Origin: Pirellulales bacterium
Lineage (GTDB): Bacteria > Planctomycetota > Planctomycetia > Pirellulales > JACPPG01
NCBI GenBank assembly: GCA_035546535.1
Contig: DASZWQ010000109.1
Location: 1-46,359 of the forward strand
Reading direction: 5' to 3'
DNA: 46,359 bases
Shown: in pieces, positions 1 through 11,698 of the stretch
Numbering within the stretch: position 1 is the stretch's first letter
Layout of the letters: every line of letters starts with the position of its first letter
Program-made: the position numbers and the translations under genes
Notes under the pieces: model-generated
Told to the model about the DNA's origin: nothing
The model's input: only the letters and a program-made list of their open reading frames with translations
The model's database searches: none

Positions 1-483
1 CGACGAACGAAGTAACAAGACACATGGCGAGCCTCCTTGGCGATGCGATTGGCGTGAGAACCTATCTGCATCGTGAACGGGGCTCGTCCTATTTCTCAAG
101 AAGCTGTCAACGCTAGCAAAAACTGCGAAAGCCGAACTAAGATCTGGTTTGTCACGCTTTTCGCCGGCTGCGAGGGCCATGTAGTAGTGCTTGAACTCCT
201 GGTCCAAGTCGAACCCGCGGCGCATCGGTAGCTGCCAGCAAATGAACCAGACAAACCCCGAAAAAACATAGCCGCATGCCAGCCACCCGCGGTCGATATA
301 CGCGCCTTCTTTCACGATGAAATACGTGAAGAGTCCGATGGCGGTCCAAAGTCCGAATGCAACCTTCCATTCGTATTCGCGGCGATGCTGAAAGCTCTTT
401 AGGGAGAGTTTTGCCAGTTCCAAATACACTTTCTGTTGCTCGATGAGTTCGACATCTTCTGTTAATCTTCCGACGGTGGACAT
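1..483 (-). CDS. Partial two-TM membrane protein, C-terminus outside window
   Basis: Reading the minus strand from an ATG at 483 gives 161 codons without a stop up to the window edge, so the 3' end is missing. The product begins MSTVGRLTEDVELIEQQ, a charged N-terminal helix of about 38 residues. Two hydrophobic segments follow at about residues 41-57 and 67-85, separated by a short charged loop. After them comes a polar tail starting about residue 88 (MRRGFDLDQEFKHYY). The design resembles small membrane proteins with two TM helices and cytoplasmic ends; I do not recognise the family. An alternative frame at 152-547 on the same strand is Arg/His-rich and has no plausible protein character, so I prefer this one. 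Neighbour at 553-1749 is on the same strand, 69 bp upstream. Confidence 0.7.
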   Translation of the reverse strand, partial: MSTVGRLTEDVELIEQQKVYLELAKLSLKSFQHRREYEWKVAFGLWTAIGLFTYFIVKEGAYIDRGWLACGYVFSGFVWFICWQLPMRRGFDLDQEFKHYYMALAAGEKRDKPDLSSAFAVFASVDSFLRNRTSPVHDADRFSRQSHRQGGSPCVLLLRSS

Positions 484-552
484 ATACGTGGCCCTCGTGT
501 GAAACTCTCACGCCTCGACCGCATTGTAAATGCTGAAGGGCCAGCAAGGCGC

Positions 553-1749
553 CTACGTCGGCCCGAACTTGCTGAAGTTCGTGTCTGTCAGGAAATAGCC
601 GTTATTGGCCACGGGCAAGAGCGGTGCCCAGCAGCGGCCGGCCACGGTGGTCGAGCGGGCGTTCGGCTTCGGATAGAAAGCCAGGCCGATCGTAAAGTTC
701 CATGCTTCGTCGATCGAAGCGTCGGGCCCGGGCGCGGCCGAGGGATGCATGTAAGTCGCCAGCGCAAAGATCGAGACGCGATCGCTCAACGGCGCCGTGG
801 CCGCCGCGCCGGCCAGGTAATCGCCCAAGCTGCCGTCCCGCGTGATGCGCGACTGTTCGGGCCGGCCCACCCAGAACCAGGTATCGGGTCCGCCCATGAA
901 CCATTTGTGATGCCAGTAGACGTTCAATTGCTGCACCGGCTGCCAGCGCACGGGGCCGATGGTGGGCACGATCAACGTTTGGCCAAAGCCGCGCATCGTG
1001 CCCCAGATGCCGAACTCGTTCCAGGCGCTTGTGCAGTAGCCGAGCTGGCCGCGCATCTGGATCAGCATCGGGTTCTGGCCGAAGATGCCGAAATTGTTGT
1101 TGTACATCGTGTCTTGCACGTACGCTCCGGTCCATCGCGAGCCCTCGACCGCGCGGCGAAACATTCCGAAGGTGAAGAAGCCTTGCGTTTGCGCCGAATC
1201 GGGCGTGAAGGGACGATAATCGGCGCCTGACCAATCGAAGACGCCGATGCTCGCGCCGATTTGAAAGCCGATACCCGTCAGGTCGCTGAGCACGCCCAGC
1301 CGGGTACCGAGGTTGAACCCGGCGACAACGCCATTATTCTGCCAGCCGCCGTCGGCCACTCCTTTGAACGAGTCGTAGCTGACAAAGCCGTTGAAAACGT
1401 AATTCGGGCAGGCATCGCACATGGCCGGGAGCGCCTGTGCATGATCGTGACCACGCGCACGGTCGCCGCGCGGCCCAAGTTCGACGGGGGGCGTATCGAT
1501 GAGTTCGGGCAGTTGCGGCTCATTCGCCTGCGCGCTCGACACCGTCGCGATCGCAGGCTGGCCGGACGCCGCCATGTTCGAATCGCGGCCGATGATGTCG
1601 GCCACCGACGAGAATTGCGCACGCGAAGAGACGCCCACCGGGGCGGGCAAGCGGATGCAGGCTGGCGTTTGTGCGGCGGCAGAGCGCAGACTCGCCAGTC
1701 CGACGAAAAATGCCAGGGCTACGATACCCGGACGGAGACTGTAGCGCAC
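553..1749 (-). CDS. Secreted DUF6666-like outer-surface/porin-like protein
   Basis: 398 residues. The GTG start at 1749 has a GGGAGG ribosome-binding site 7 nt upstream. The N-terminus (MRYSLRPGIVALAFFVGLASLRSAAA) is a clear Sec signal peptide with cleavage near residue 26. After a low-complexity Pro/Ala linker (residues about 30-110), the remaining 285 residues alternate short aromatic and Gly-rich strands (for example YVFNGFVSYDSFKGVADGGWQNNG, split over several strands), as in a beta-barrel with a terminal aromatic-rich region. I associate this pattern, especially the start with 'C..C..Y' and the 'GW.NNG...G.N.G' strands, with the planctomycete family DUF6666; function is unknown. Inference: outer-membrane or cell-surface location. 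It is monocistronic as far as can be seen. Confidence 0.8.
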   Translation of the reverse strand: MRYSLRPGIVALAFFVGLASLRSAAAQTPACIRLPAPVGVSSRAQFSSVADIIGRDSNMAASGQPAIATVSSAQANEPQLPELIDTPPVELGPRGDRARGHDHAQALPAMCDACPNYVFNGFVSYDSFKGVADGGWQNNGVVAGFNLGTRLGVLSDLTGIGFQIGASIGVFDWSGADYRPFTPDSAQTQGFFTFGMFRRAVEGSRWTGAYVQDTMYNNNFGIFGQNPMLIQMRGQLGYCTSAWNEFGIWGTMRGFGQTLIVPTIGPVRWQPVQQLNVYWHHKWFMGGPDTWFWVGRPEQSRITRDGSLGDYLAGAAATAPLSDRVSIFALATYMHPSAAPGPDASIDEAWNFTIGLAFYPKPNARSTTVAGRCWAPLLPVANNGYFLTDTNFSKFGPT

Positions 1750-2111
1750 CCACCTGCCTCCCTGCAGTGGTTCGGCGGCTTTGTCATGCGCGAAGGCCGC
1801 GCGAGCGCGCAGATTGAGCCCGCCAGCGATGGCCGGGCCTTGCGCGCACGGGAAGCCGCGCGCTTCAAAATCGGTTCAAGGCGATTGCGTCCCTGCCGCA
1901 CACATCGCCCAGGGGCAGGTAAGACGCGCCGCATCCGTGGCGCGCCTGACGGTTCTCTTCGACCGGCACAGGCGGCACGAGCCAATTTTTGCGCACTCCA
2001 GGTCGCAAGCTTCGCGATGCGAACAACCGACCCTGTCGGCACATTTTACCCAGCAGGACTTCTCGCGGCTGGTGACTCGCCCTGCGGCTGGGCAGTCGCG
2101 CGCTGCGACCG
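1750..2111. other. Gene-free spacer upstream of the DUF6666-like gene
   Basis: 362 bp with no convincing reading frame on either strand; the open frames here give Arg/Ala/Pro-rich shadow translations. It must hold the promoter of the 553-1749 gene and the 3' end of the HD-GYP transcript. One small GC hairpin (CGCGCC / GGCGCG, about 1924-1943) is visible. I looked for a c-di-GMP riboswitch because of the HD-GYP neighbour and did not find the conserved core. Confidence 0.5.
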
Positions 2112-3581
2112 CTAGAGCTCGGCCACGAGCCGCTCGACCGCCTGCAGTTGCTCGTCGACGCGCGACTGCATCTCGACTTCGTCGTACCAATTCCCAAGAG
2201 CGTGCAAGCAATCGTGGTCGAAGCCAGCGCCAGCATCGGCGAACATGATCTCTCGTGCTTGCGACCAGGAGAGTGCCCGCCGGTAAGGGCGACGCGCCGT
2301 CAGCGCCTCGCACACGTCGGCCACGGTCAGCACGCGCGTCGCCCACGGCAACACTTCTTCGGGCAATTGCCGGTGATAGCCCTGGCCATCCAAACGCTCG
2401 TGATGCGCGCCGGCCACTTCGGCCAGTGCGCTAAAGGCGTCGACCTTCTGCAAAATCTGTTGCGAGTAATCGGGATGCCGGCGAATCTGCGCAAGCTCGT
2501 CGTCGTCGGGCTTGCCGGGCTTGTCGAGAATCAGGTTCGACACGCCCAGCTTGCCGATATCGTGCAAGAGCGCCGCGCGGCGCATGTCGCGCAGCAAATC
2601 CGTGCCACAAGAGAACTGCCGCGCGATGCCGACCGTGATATCCGCCACGCGGATCGAGTGCTGATACGTCCAGGGGCTCTTGGCATCGACCACGTTGGCA
2701 AACGCCTCGGCCACGCGGTCCAGGCACGCCTCGTCGGCCAACAGCGGCTTATCCTCGGGCTCCCATCGGCTAAGCTCGGCTGGCAAGTCCGTGCAAGTGA
2801 GCCGCGCCCAGAAGGACGTGTCGGTGCTCAGCGATTCCACGATGTCGACCAGCTCGGGATCGAACCAGGTGCCGCTCCGCTCGCGCGCCACCTCGATGGC
2901 CGCAGCTAAACCGTACGTGGTAAAGAACAGCTCGACCGTTTGTGCCAGGCAACAGACACGCCCCAACAGGGAAATCTCTTCCCCGCGCCGCCCCCACGGA
3001 TGCCCACGGCCGTCCCAGTGCTCGTCGAGGTCGAGAATCGCGCGGGCCGTGGACTCGGGCAAGCGCAGCATGCGGGCAATCGATGCGCCGCGCTCGCAGC
3101 GGGTTTGCGAAAGTTTCTTCGCCCCTTTGATGCCGCTGCGCACGAGCGCCGCCATCTGCAGCAGCTTGTCGAGTGTCGAACCTTCCGGAGCACACTGCCG
3201 CCAGCAGTTTTTCAGATTCTCGCCGGCACTCGTCCAGTTCGTCAGGCGGATCGAATTCTTGACCTGATGGTCGTCCGCGCCGAACAGGTAAGAGATCTTC
3301 GCGGCGTTGCTGGAACAGCCAACATCCTTGAGCAATACGGCGTAGAAGAGAGCCGATCGATCCGACGACCCTAGTTGTAACTCTTCGGCCAGCCGCATGC
3401 TGACGAGGGCCGAACGCATGCAGTGGCCTTGCGGGTTGCCCTGCGTGACGTCGAGCGCCACCGACAAGGCCGATATGATCTCGGAAAAGCGGATCTCGCT
3501 TCCCACGATCAGACGGCCGGCGCCGTCGGGCTGACTACACGCTGGTCCAAGTGCGGCCGTACAACTGCAGGCGTGGGGCAT
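2112..3581 (-). CDS. HD-GYP domain protein, probable c-di-GMP phosphodiesterase
   Basis: 489 residues from ATG 3581 (a GGAG lies 10 nt upstream); a longer open frame exists but its extra N-terminus overlaps the neighbour and looks non-coding. The C-terminal half is a typical HD-GYP module: H at about 310 in HSIRVADI, the HD pair in LLHDIGKLG (about 340-341), and HHERLDGQGYH (about 393-403), then VADVCEALTARRPYR. The signature normally reads GYP; here it is GYH. The N-terminal half (about residues 30-280) looks like a second, degenerate HD domain, with LLKDVGCS where HD would be and EHWDGRGHPWG in place of the second motif. Family role: hydrolysis of cyclic di-GMP to GMP in the cytosol, with control of motility or attachment. 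No signal peptide or receiver domain, so the input signal is unclear; the degenerate half may be sensory. Confidence 0.85.
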   Translation of the reverse strand: MPHACSCTAALGPACSQPDGAGRLIVGSEIRFSEIISALSVALDVTQGNPQGHCMRSALVSMRLAEELQLGSSDRSALFYAVLLKDVGCSSNAAKISYLFGADDHQVKNSIRLTNWTSAGENLKNCWRQCAPEGSTLDKLLQMAALVRSGIKGAKKLSQTRCERGASIARMLRLPESTARAILDLDEHWDGRGHPWGRRGEEISLLGRVCCLAQTVELFFTTYGLAAAIEVARERSGTWFDPELVDIVESLSTDTSFWARLTCTDLPAELSRWEPEDKPLLADEACLDRVAEAFANVVDAKSPWTYQHSIRVADITVGIARQFSCGTDLLRDMRRAALLHDIGKLGVSNLILDKPGKPDDDELAQIRRHPDYSQQILQKVDAFSALAEVAGAHHERLDGQGYHRQLPEEVLPWATRVLTVADVCEALTARRPYRRALSWSQAREIMFADAGAGFDHDCLHALGNWYDEVEMQSRVDEQLQAVERLVAEL

Positions 3582-3724
3582 GCGGCGCGTTCTCCGAAGT
3601 AGGACAACCGTGCGAGTTGCCTTCGGAAAACATAGGTCACTAATCGTTTCGGCGACGAGTTTTACGGCCGTGCCAGCAGCAAAATCGACACACCCGCGCA
3701 AACTGGCGAAACACTCCGTGCCGC

Positions 3725-4993
3725 CTATTGATCGGCCCACGGACGCATCGGCGGAGGAGGTGCAGGCGCGTGCCAGCGCCAGATCGGTTGATACTTCACA
3801 TCGAGATAAGGGGTCTCGATCCGCCGGCTCTCTTCGGTCAGCGAGGCCAAAAGCGCATCGAGCGCGCCCGAGACCAGCAATGTGCGCTCGACGTTCCAGG
3901 TGGGGCGGCCCGTAAGCATCATCTGCTCGATGCCGCCCAGCAACAGTCCAAAATGCGCCGCGGGTCGTCCCTCCTGCGTCCAGAACTCGCACGATTCGAC
4001 GCGGTCGTCATCCGCGTAACGCCAGGCGCCCGCGAAGGCGCTGACCGCGCCATTCAATTCCAGCAAATGCGCTTTCAGACCATCGTTGTACTCGAGCGTG
4101 AATAACTTGGGCTCGGGCACCACGTCGCGAAGCGCGCGCCCCTCGGTGCGTGGATTGGGAATATGCTGCCAGGCGGCTTCGAACAGCGCCGGATCGAATG
4201 TCTTTTGTTCGGCCGCCCGCCAGACAGCATCGCCGGCCAGGGCGCGCACGGCCTTGACACCTGTCTCGCCACCGCCGCGCTGCTCGGCCAACGCCTGCGT
4301 GAACTCCATCGCATGAAATGCGTACGCGTCGGACGAGCCGTATGTGATCGACACGATTTCGGTCAGCTTCGCACCGCGGGCCACGTCGGCCGGCGGCTTG
4401 CGCCACGAGCCTGGCAGCGATGAACCGGCCATCAGCGGCACGTGCATCTCGCGGGCGGAATCGTAAATCGCCTTGGCATCGTCCCAATTATCGGCCAGGT
4501 GCTTGTCGATAAAGACGGGAACAACCCGACCGCTACGACGAAAGACGCGGATCGTCTCGTCCCAGAAGCGGCGCTTCGGATATTGCGTGTTGCCGGTTTT
4601 CGACTTGGGATACTGACCGTGCTCGGCAACCAGCAACACGCCGTCGACCGCCAATTCTCCGGTCCCAAGCGTGAGGGCGTCTTCGATCGTCTCGCTCACG
4701 CGAAAACGGTGCGACGCGGCCAACAGTCGGCTAATGTCGTTCGCCGGGCGCTGATCGGTGTACAGCGACACAAGCTCAAGTGGCGACTCGCGCCCTTTGC
4801 CATCCAGCGTGTCGGTCTGCAACAGCCGGCTGACGATCACGTCGGCGTGCGAATTGTGGCGATACTCGGTGACAATCGCGGCGACGCGCTTTTGATGCGG
4901 CACGGAAGGGGTGGGCTCGGCTGCGCGCGTACCTACGCAGGCGAAAGTCGTTACGGACAGTGCGACGGCATATAGCGCGGCCGAACTTCGCAT
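3725..4993 (-). CDS. Conserved secreted protein of unknown function
   Basis: 422 residues from ATG 4993, chosen because AGAGGTGGG lies just upstream and the start gives a clean signal peptide (MRSSAALYAVALSVTTFACVGTRAA, cleavage about residue 25). The mature part starts with KRVAAIVTEYRHNSHADVIVSRLL, a Rossmann-like beta-alpha start, and contains VDGVLLVAEHGQYP, RVVPVFIDKHLADNW, VPLMAGSSLPGSWR and a GGGETGVKAVRALAGDAVW segment. I know similar sequences as conserved uncharacterised planctomycete proteins; the N-terminal part resembles the dinucleotide-binding half of Gfo/Idh-type oxidoreductases, but the usual GxGxxG is not visible. Being exported, it is probably a periplasmic protein of unknown activity. 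The small gene at 5010-5258 ends 16 bp upstream, so the two are likely cotranscribed. Confidence 0.75.
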   Translation of the reverse strand: MRSSAALYAVALSVTTFACVGTRAAEPTPSVPHQKRVAAIVTEYRHNSHADVIVSRLLQTDTLDGKGRESPLELVSLYTDQRPANDISRLLAASHRFRVSETIEDALTLGTGELAVDGVLLVAEHGQYPKSKTGNTQYPKRRFWDETIRVFRRSGRVVPVFIDKHLADNWDDAKAIYDSAREMHVPLMAGSSLPGSWRKPPADVARGAKLTEIVSITYGSSDAYAFHAMEFTQALAEQRGGGETGVKAVRALAGDAVWRAAEQKTFDPALFEAAWQHIPNPRTEGRALRDVVPEPKLFTLEYNDGLKAHLLELNGAVSAFAGAWRYADDDRVESCEFWTQEGRPAAHFGLLLGGIEQMMLTGRPTWNVERTLLVSGALDALLASLTEESRRIETPYLDVKYQPIWRWHAPAPPPPMRPWADQ

Positions 4994-5009
4994 CGCGATC
5001 CCACCTCTT

Positions 5010-5258
5010 TTATTCGGGGTCATTCCGCCCTTCAACCATTCTGGCTCGTGCATGGTCAAGCAGCGCTTGGTAGTCTCCCTGCCAAGGCTCGACGAGTACT
5101 TTTTCGAGCATGCAGCAAAGGTTCCAAAGTGCGATCTGTTCAGCGGGGTCTTTGACCTCGAGGACGTCGCAATTGGAGTAGCGCGAAAGCAGCTCGAATA
5201 GCACGAGTGCTTCATCATGCGTCAGCCGTACTTCCACCTCTGAATCTGGTTCGTCCAT
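5010..5258 (-). CDS. Small acidic conserved protein, unknown function
   Basis: 82 residues, starting MDEPDSEVEVRLTHDEALVLFELLSRY and containing DPAEQIALWNLCCMLEKVLVEPWQGDYQALLDHARARM. Composition is normal for a soluble, helical, acidic cytosolic protein with amphipathic helices and no signal or TM segment. I do not recognise a named domain; similar short 'AEQ.AL..L...LE..L.EPF..DY..LL..AR..' proteins occur as uncharacterised single-domain proteins. The stop lies 16 bp before the start of the secreted protein downstream, which suggests one transcript. The protein-like composition, in contrast to the overlapping frames, is the main reason to call it real. Confidence 0.75.
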   Translation of the reverse strand: MDEPDSEVEVRLTHDEALVLFELLSRYSNCDVLEVKDPAEQIALWNLCCMLEKVLVEPWQGDYQALLDHARARMVEGRNDPE

Positions 5259-5298
5259 GCAGACAGTGTAAGGGTTTGAGTTGCGAGAATCGGCGCAC

Positions 5299-5327
5299 TT
5301 GCGGCTTTCGCGGGCAGGCGCTATGAT
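5299..5327 (+). promoter_or_regulatory. Sigma70-type promoter of the DNA methyltransferase
   Basis: TTGCGG (5299-5304) and TATGAT (5322-5327) separated by exactly 17 bp. The predicted transcript start near 5334 leaves a leader of about 93 nt before the GTG start at 5427. It lies in the divergent spacer with the 5010-5258 gene. Confidence 0.5.
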
Positions 5328-5338
5328 CGAATGTTCAC

Positions 5339-5363
5339 TAGCGCCACGTGCCGCCTGGCGCTA
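5339..5363 (+). promoter_or_regulatory. Leader hairpin in the methyltransferase 5' UTR
   Basis: Perfect 8-bp inverted repeat, TAGCGCCA at 5339-5346 and TGGCGCTA at 5356-5363, with a 9-nt loop, only a few bases after the predicted transcription start. It could be an operator for a dimeric regulator or a 5' stabilising stem-loop; the sequence does not distinguish these. Confidence 0.4.
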
Positions 5364-5426
5364 GGCTGGACGCGCGGCCGAAGCTGAGCGCCAGAGCACA
5401 GGAATCTCGTGCCAGGAGGAGCAATC

Positions 5427-6350
<924 letters not shown>

Positions 6351-6370
6351 GGCGGGACTGACTACAACTG

Positions 6371-7240
6371 TCAATCGTCTTCGTCGGCCCAGTACTCGGA
6401 TTCGTCTTGCAGGCCGTACTTCCTTGCGGCTTCGGGATCCGTCGTCACGAGATACGACAGTCGGCGCCCTGCAGAATCATGGCGGTTGTCGTCCACCGTG
6501 ATGCCGTCGGCCTGCATCGCGGCGAGTTGACGCTCGGCGTCGTCAGCCGGCATAAGGTCCGGACGCCATAGCTTGACATACCGACGCGCCAGCGCGTGAA
6601 CGGAGCGCCACAACTCGCGGTACTGGCCGCGCACCGAGTCACTCAGGTCCGCTTCGAACCCGCTCGGAAGTTGCAGAAGTTTGATCAATTCCTGGACGTC
6701 GGCCAGATCTTTCATGCGATCGGCGCCGGTCATGCCGGAAGCCAGCTTCAATTCCACGAGGGTCGGCAGGTTGACGTACTTGATCCCGTCGCGATCGATT
6801 GCAACAGCACAGGGGTCGGGAAAGCGCACGTCCTTGGGCTTGCCGTCTCCGGGATAATCGCCCGCCAGCAAGAACTCGATCTTTACGCCCGACTCGGCGT
6901 CGCGCAAGTTCTTGCTTTTTTCGAAGGGGCGTACGTAACCCCGCCCGTCGAGCGCAGTATGAATCGCCTTCAGACCCTCGCGCGTGACGAGGATATCGAC
7001 GTCTTCTGTGAAGCGGCGGTACCCATGTTGAAAAAGTGCCATTCCACCGGCGACTGCATAGGGAATTCCCAGCTCGTTCAACCGCCGCCCGATGCGCTGC
7101 AACGCCCCCTGCACGGCGCCTTCGCCGGAAAAGAAAAGGCTTCCTTCGGACAAGGCCCACCTCGAGTTTTCAGCCAGTCGCTCTTCGAACGTGCGTACAG
7201 AGCCGGCTGGAGGAATCGAATTTGCGGAGAGTTCGGACAT
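6371..7240 (-). CDS. Nucleotidyltransferase-fold protein (AbiEii/NTP_transf type)
   Basis: 289 residues. The N-terminal half carries the polymerase-beta-type nucleotidyltransferase signature: VAGGMALFQHG (about 63-73) followed by FTEDVDILV with the metal-binding Asp pair at about 80 and 82. A later VKIEFLLAGDYPGD segment could supply the third carboxylate. The C-terminal part (RMKDLADVQELIKLLQL) is helical, as in minimal nucleotidyltransferases that act as toxins or in tRNA/protein nucleotidylation. The AbiEii toxin family shares this design, but no AbiEi-like antitoxin with a winged helix is next to it. It is convergent with the methyltransferase (21 bp between stops) and lies upstream-strand-wise of nothing obvious, so the partner and substrate are unknown. 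Confidence 0.8.
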   Translation of the reverse strand: MSELSANSIPPAGSVRTFEERLAENSRWALSEGSLFFSGEGAVQGALQRIGRRLNELGIPYAVAGGMALFQHGYRRFTEDVDILVTREGLKAIHTALDGRGYVRPFEKSKNLRDAESGVKIEFLLAGDYPGDGKPKDVRFPDPCAVAIDRDGIKYVNLPTLVELKLASGMTGADRMKDLADVQELIKLLQLPSGFEADLSDSVRGQYRELWRSVHALARRYVKLWRPDLMPADDAERQLAAMQADGITVDDNRHDSAGRRLSYLVTTDPEAARKYGLQDESEYWADEDD

Positions 7241-7334
7241 TGTCGATCACCGCACATTATCCCGGCAAAACATCTCTCGCAGCGCGTTTGTCCAACGTCC
7301 TTCCAGTATCGTTCGCGCTCCTGCCGTCGTCCAA

Positions 7335-9875
<2,541 letters not shown>

Positions 9876-9968
9876 TTAAGAGAATGGGTCCGTGTCGATC
9901 GATCTCGCGCTGGCCAAACGGCTCGCGCTCTTGGCCGTCAATCGTGCTGACCCAGTTTCGTTCTCGTA

Positions 9969-10274
9969 TCACTCCGTTGGGCCAACCCGAAATCGCAGGT
10001 CGGCAATGTGTTCGTGCGGCAGCCGCTCGCGCAACTGCGTGAGGATGGCCGCCTTCTGAAAGGTTAGCTCTTGGACCAGTGCCGAATGGGCCACCGTGAC
10101 CTCCAATCGACCCTGCCGAACCAGGCCTACGCGGCTGTGCCGGGCGATCAATTCTCCTGCCGCCTCCTGCCACGCCTCGGCCAGGTCGGCCGACGAGCGA
10201 TCGCGCGCATAGCCGCGCTGCGCCATCAAGTCGGCCAGCACGTCGGAAATCTTTTGCGGTCGTCGATTCGACAC
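9969..10274 (-). CDS. dciA: DciA-like DUF721 protein, predicted helicase operator
   Basis: 101 residues from a GTG at 10274. The sequence RPQKISDVLADLMAQRGYAR...LAEAWQEAAGELIARHSRVGLVRQGRLEVTVAHSALVQELTFQKAAILTQLRERL matches the DUF721 pattern (W...G..i..hs......g.L.v...ss.w..eL...k..l...ln). DUF721 includes DciA, which loads the replicative helicase DnaB in most bacteria that lack DnaC or DnaI. Location between dnaN and gyrB is the classical position of this gene. The dnaN stop is 25 bp upstream. Symbol assigned by family and context. Confidence 0.88.
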   Translation of the reverse strand: MSNRRPQKISDVLADLMAQRGYARDRSSADLAEAWQEAAGELIARHSRVGLVRQGRLEVTVAHSALVQELTFQKAAILTQLRERLPHEHIADLRFRVGPTE

Positions 10275-10299
10275 GTGATTGCACTTGTTCCTTCATCGT

Positions 10300-11415
10300 C
10301 TAGCGGTCGCGCGCCAGCGGCATGATCACGTACGAATAACCGTCGCTGGTGTGGCACACCGCCGCGCTTTCGGCATCTTTCAGCTCGAGCGTGAACGTCG
10401 CTTCCGGCTCGAGCACCTTGAGAAAATCGTTGAAGAACCGCGGGTCGAGGCTGATCGATACCGCGGCGCCGTCGTACGCGACCGGTAGCTCGACGCGCGA
10501 TTGACCCACCTCGGGCGCGCGGCCGGCGAGAATTACCTTTCCCTGGCCGAAGGTGAAATCGACGCCACGGCTTTCTTCGCTGGTCACGATCATCGCCTGG
10601 CGGACGGCCGAATAGAGCGGGCCGACCGACAGCTCGATCTTCACCGCATCAGGCCGCTTGGGAAACACTTCGCGCCACTTGGGAAAGCGCCCCTCGACCA
10701 AGCGCGAGTAGAGCGTCGCCCGCGGGCTTTTCACCAGAATTTCATTGGCACGCGCCGCGATCTGAATTTCGGCATCCGGCTCGGTGAGAATTTTTTCCAT
10801 CAGGTGCATGCTGCGCGCGGGCACGATGGTCATGTTGTCGCCCGTCGCGTGGCCGCCGACGCTTTGCGCCGGCGCCTCCATCATGGCCAGGCGGCGCCCG
10901 TCGGTGCCCACGGCCGTGATCTTGTCGGCCGAGAGTTCGACGAGCACGCCACCCAAAGCGTATCGGCTGCTTTCATTATCGGTGGCAAAGGTTGTGCGAC
11001 GGATGATCTGCGAGAGGACGCGCGCCGGCACGACGTGGTACTTCGATTCGCTGAAATCCGCCACCGCGGGAAACTCGGCCGGATTCTCGGCCGGCAGGCG
11101 AAACTCGCTGTGCTCGCCGCGGACGACGACGCCGCTGCCGTCGGATTCGAGCCGCAAGGTCGCATCGCCACTTTCGCGCAGAATCGACCCGAAGCGGCCA
11201 ATTGGCAGCACCACGCTGCCCGGAGCCTCGGCCGTGATGCCCGGCACTTCGACGCGGATCCCTATTTCCAGGTCCGTGGCCAGCACGACGCCGCCGTCGC
11301 CGCGGGCATCGAGCTTGACGTTTTGCAGGATCGGTTTGGGGCTGCGCGCAGGGGCTACGGCCGCGGCGCTTTGAAACGCATTCAACATCTTTTCGCGATC
11401 ACATGTCAGCTTCAT
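10300..11415 (-). CDS. dnaN: DNA polymerase III beta sliding clamp
   Basis: 371 residues beginning MKLTCDREKMLNAFQSAAAVAPARSPKPILQNVKL, the typical DnaN N-terminus. Three repeated clamp domains of about 120 residues can be followed: 1-125, 126-245 (ALGGVLVELSADKITAVGTDGRRLAM) and 250-371, which ends with the conserved YVIMPLARDR, equivalent to the usual Y-[VI]-[VI]-MP-[MI] end. The homodimeric ring tethers DNA polymerase to DNA and recruits other replication proteins by its hydrophobic pocket. It lies downstream of the probable origin and of dnaA in the same orientation. The GGGAAACCT before the ATG is a weak ribosome-binding site. Confidence 0.98.
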   Translation of the reverse strand: MKLTCDREKMLNAFQSAAAVAPARSPKPILQNVKLDARGDGGVVLATDLEIGIRVEVPGITAEAPGSVVLPIGRFGSILRESGDATLRLESDGSGVVVRGEHSEFRLPAENPAEFPAVADFSESKYHVVPARVLSQIIRRTTFATDNESSRYALGGVLVELSADKITAVGTDGRRLAMMEAPAQSVGGHATGDNMTIVPARSMHLMEKILTEPDAEIQIAARANEILVKSPRATLYSRLVEGRFPKWREVFPKRPDAVKIELSVGPLYSAVRQAMIVTSEESRGVDFTFGQGKVILAGRAPEVGQSRVELPVAYDGAAVSISLDPRFFNDFLKVLEPEATFTLELKDAESAAVCHTSDGYSYVIMPLARDR

Positions 11416-11586
11416 AGGTTTCCCGCGCTCCTGACGGGTCGTTCGATTCGTCCGTTATCACAAATTCTGTTTCCAAGGTATTGTGGTCGTCGCGCCCGTG
11501 CCGAACTGGCGAGTTGCTTCGCGTCCTGGCTGTTGCACCGCGGTGCGAGGTTGGATCGGTTTTCTCTTACGTAGTTTTTCAGAAAG

Positions 11587-11595
11587 TAGTAGTAG
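11587..11595 (+). other. Candidate DnaA-trio (TAG-TAG-TAG)
   Basis: Three successive TAG triplets, followed by a GC-rich spacer (gcgaccgcg) and then a DnaA-box-like CGTCGATAA on the same strand. This is the order described for the basal origin-unwinding system of Bacillus subtilis (trio, GC cluster, reversed DnaA box). Sequence match only. Confidence 0.35.
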
Positions 11596-11613
11596 CAATG
11601 CGACCGCGAATTC

Positions 11614-11622
11614 CGTCGATAA
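11614..11622 (-). promoter_or_regulatory. DnaA box-like site, 2 mismatches
   Basis: Minus strand reads TTATCGACG, against consensus TTATNCACA. It is the box positioned next to the TAG triplets, so its relevance rests mainly on placement. Confidence 0.35.
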
Positions 11623-11689
11623 CTCGCGGCACGATTCCTTAACGACCGAACTGCGATCTGTTTACGATCGTGCGATGCGCCGAATAGCC

Positions 11690-11698
11690 TGTGTACAA
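11690..11698 (-). promoter_or_regulatory. DnaA box-like site, 1 mismatch
   Basis: Minus strand reads TTGTACACA, one mismatch from TTWTNCACA. It abuts the inverted repeat at 11698-11722. Confidence 0.45.

Noticed and set aside
152..547. 131-codon minus-strand frame at the left edge
   Set aside because: Arg/His-rich, and overlaps the better frame 1-483 that has two clean TM helices.
1750..2111. c-di-GMP riboswitch upstream of the DUF6666-like gene
   Set aside because: A 'gggacgcaa' word is present, but the rest of the GEMM core is absent.
3582..3992. N-terminal extension of the HD-GYP protein up to 3992
   Set aside because: Overlaps the downstream end of the secreted protein gene, has shadow-type composition, and ATG 3581 gives a natural domain start.
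10501..11574. 357-codon plus-strand frame opposite dnaN
   Set aside because: Shadow of dnaN extending into the origin region.
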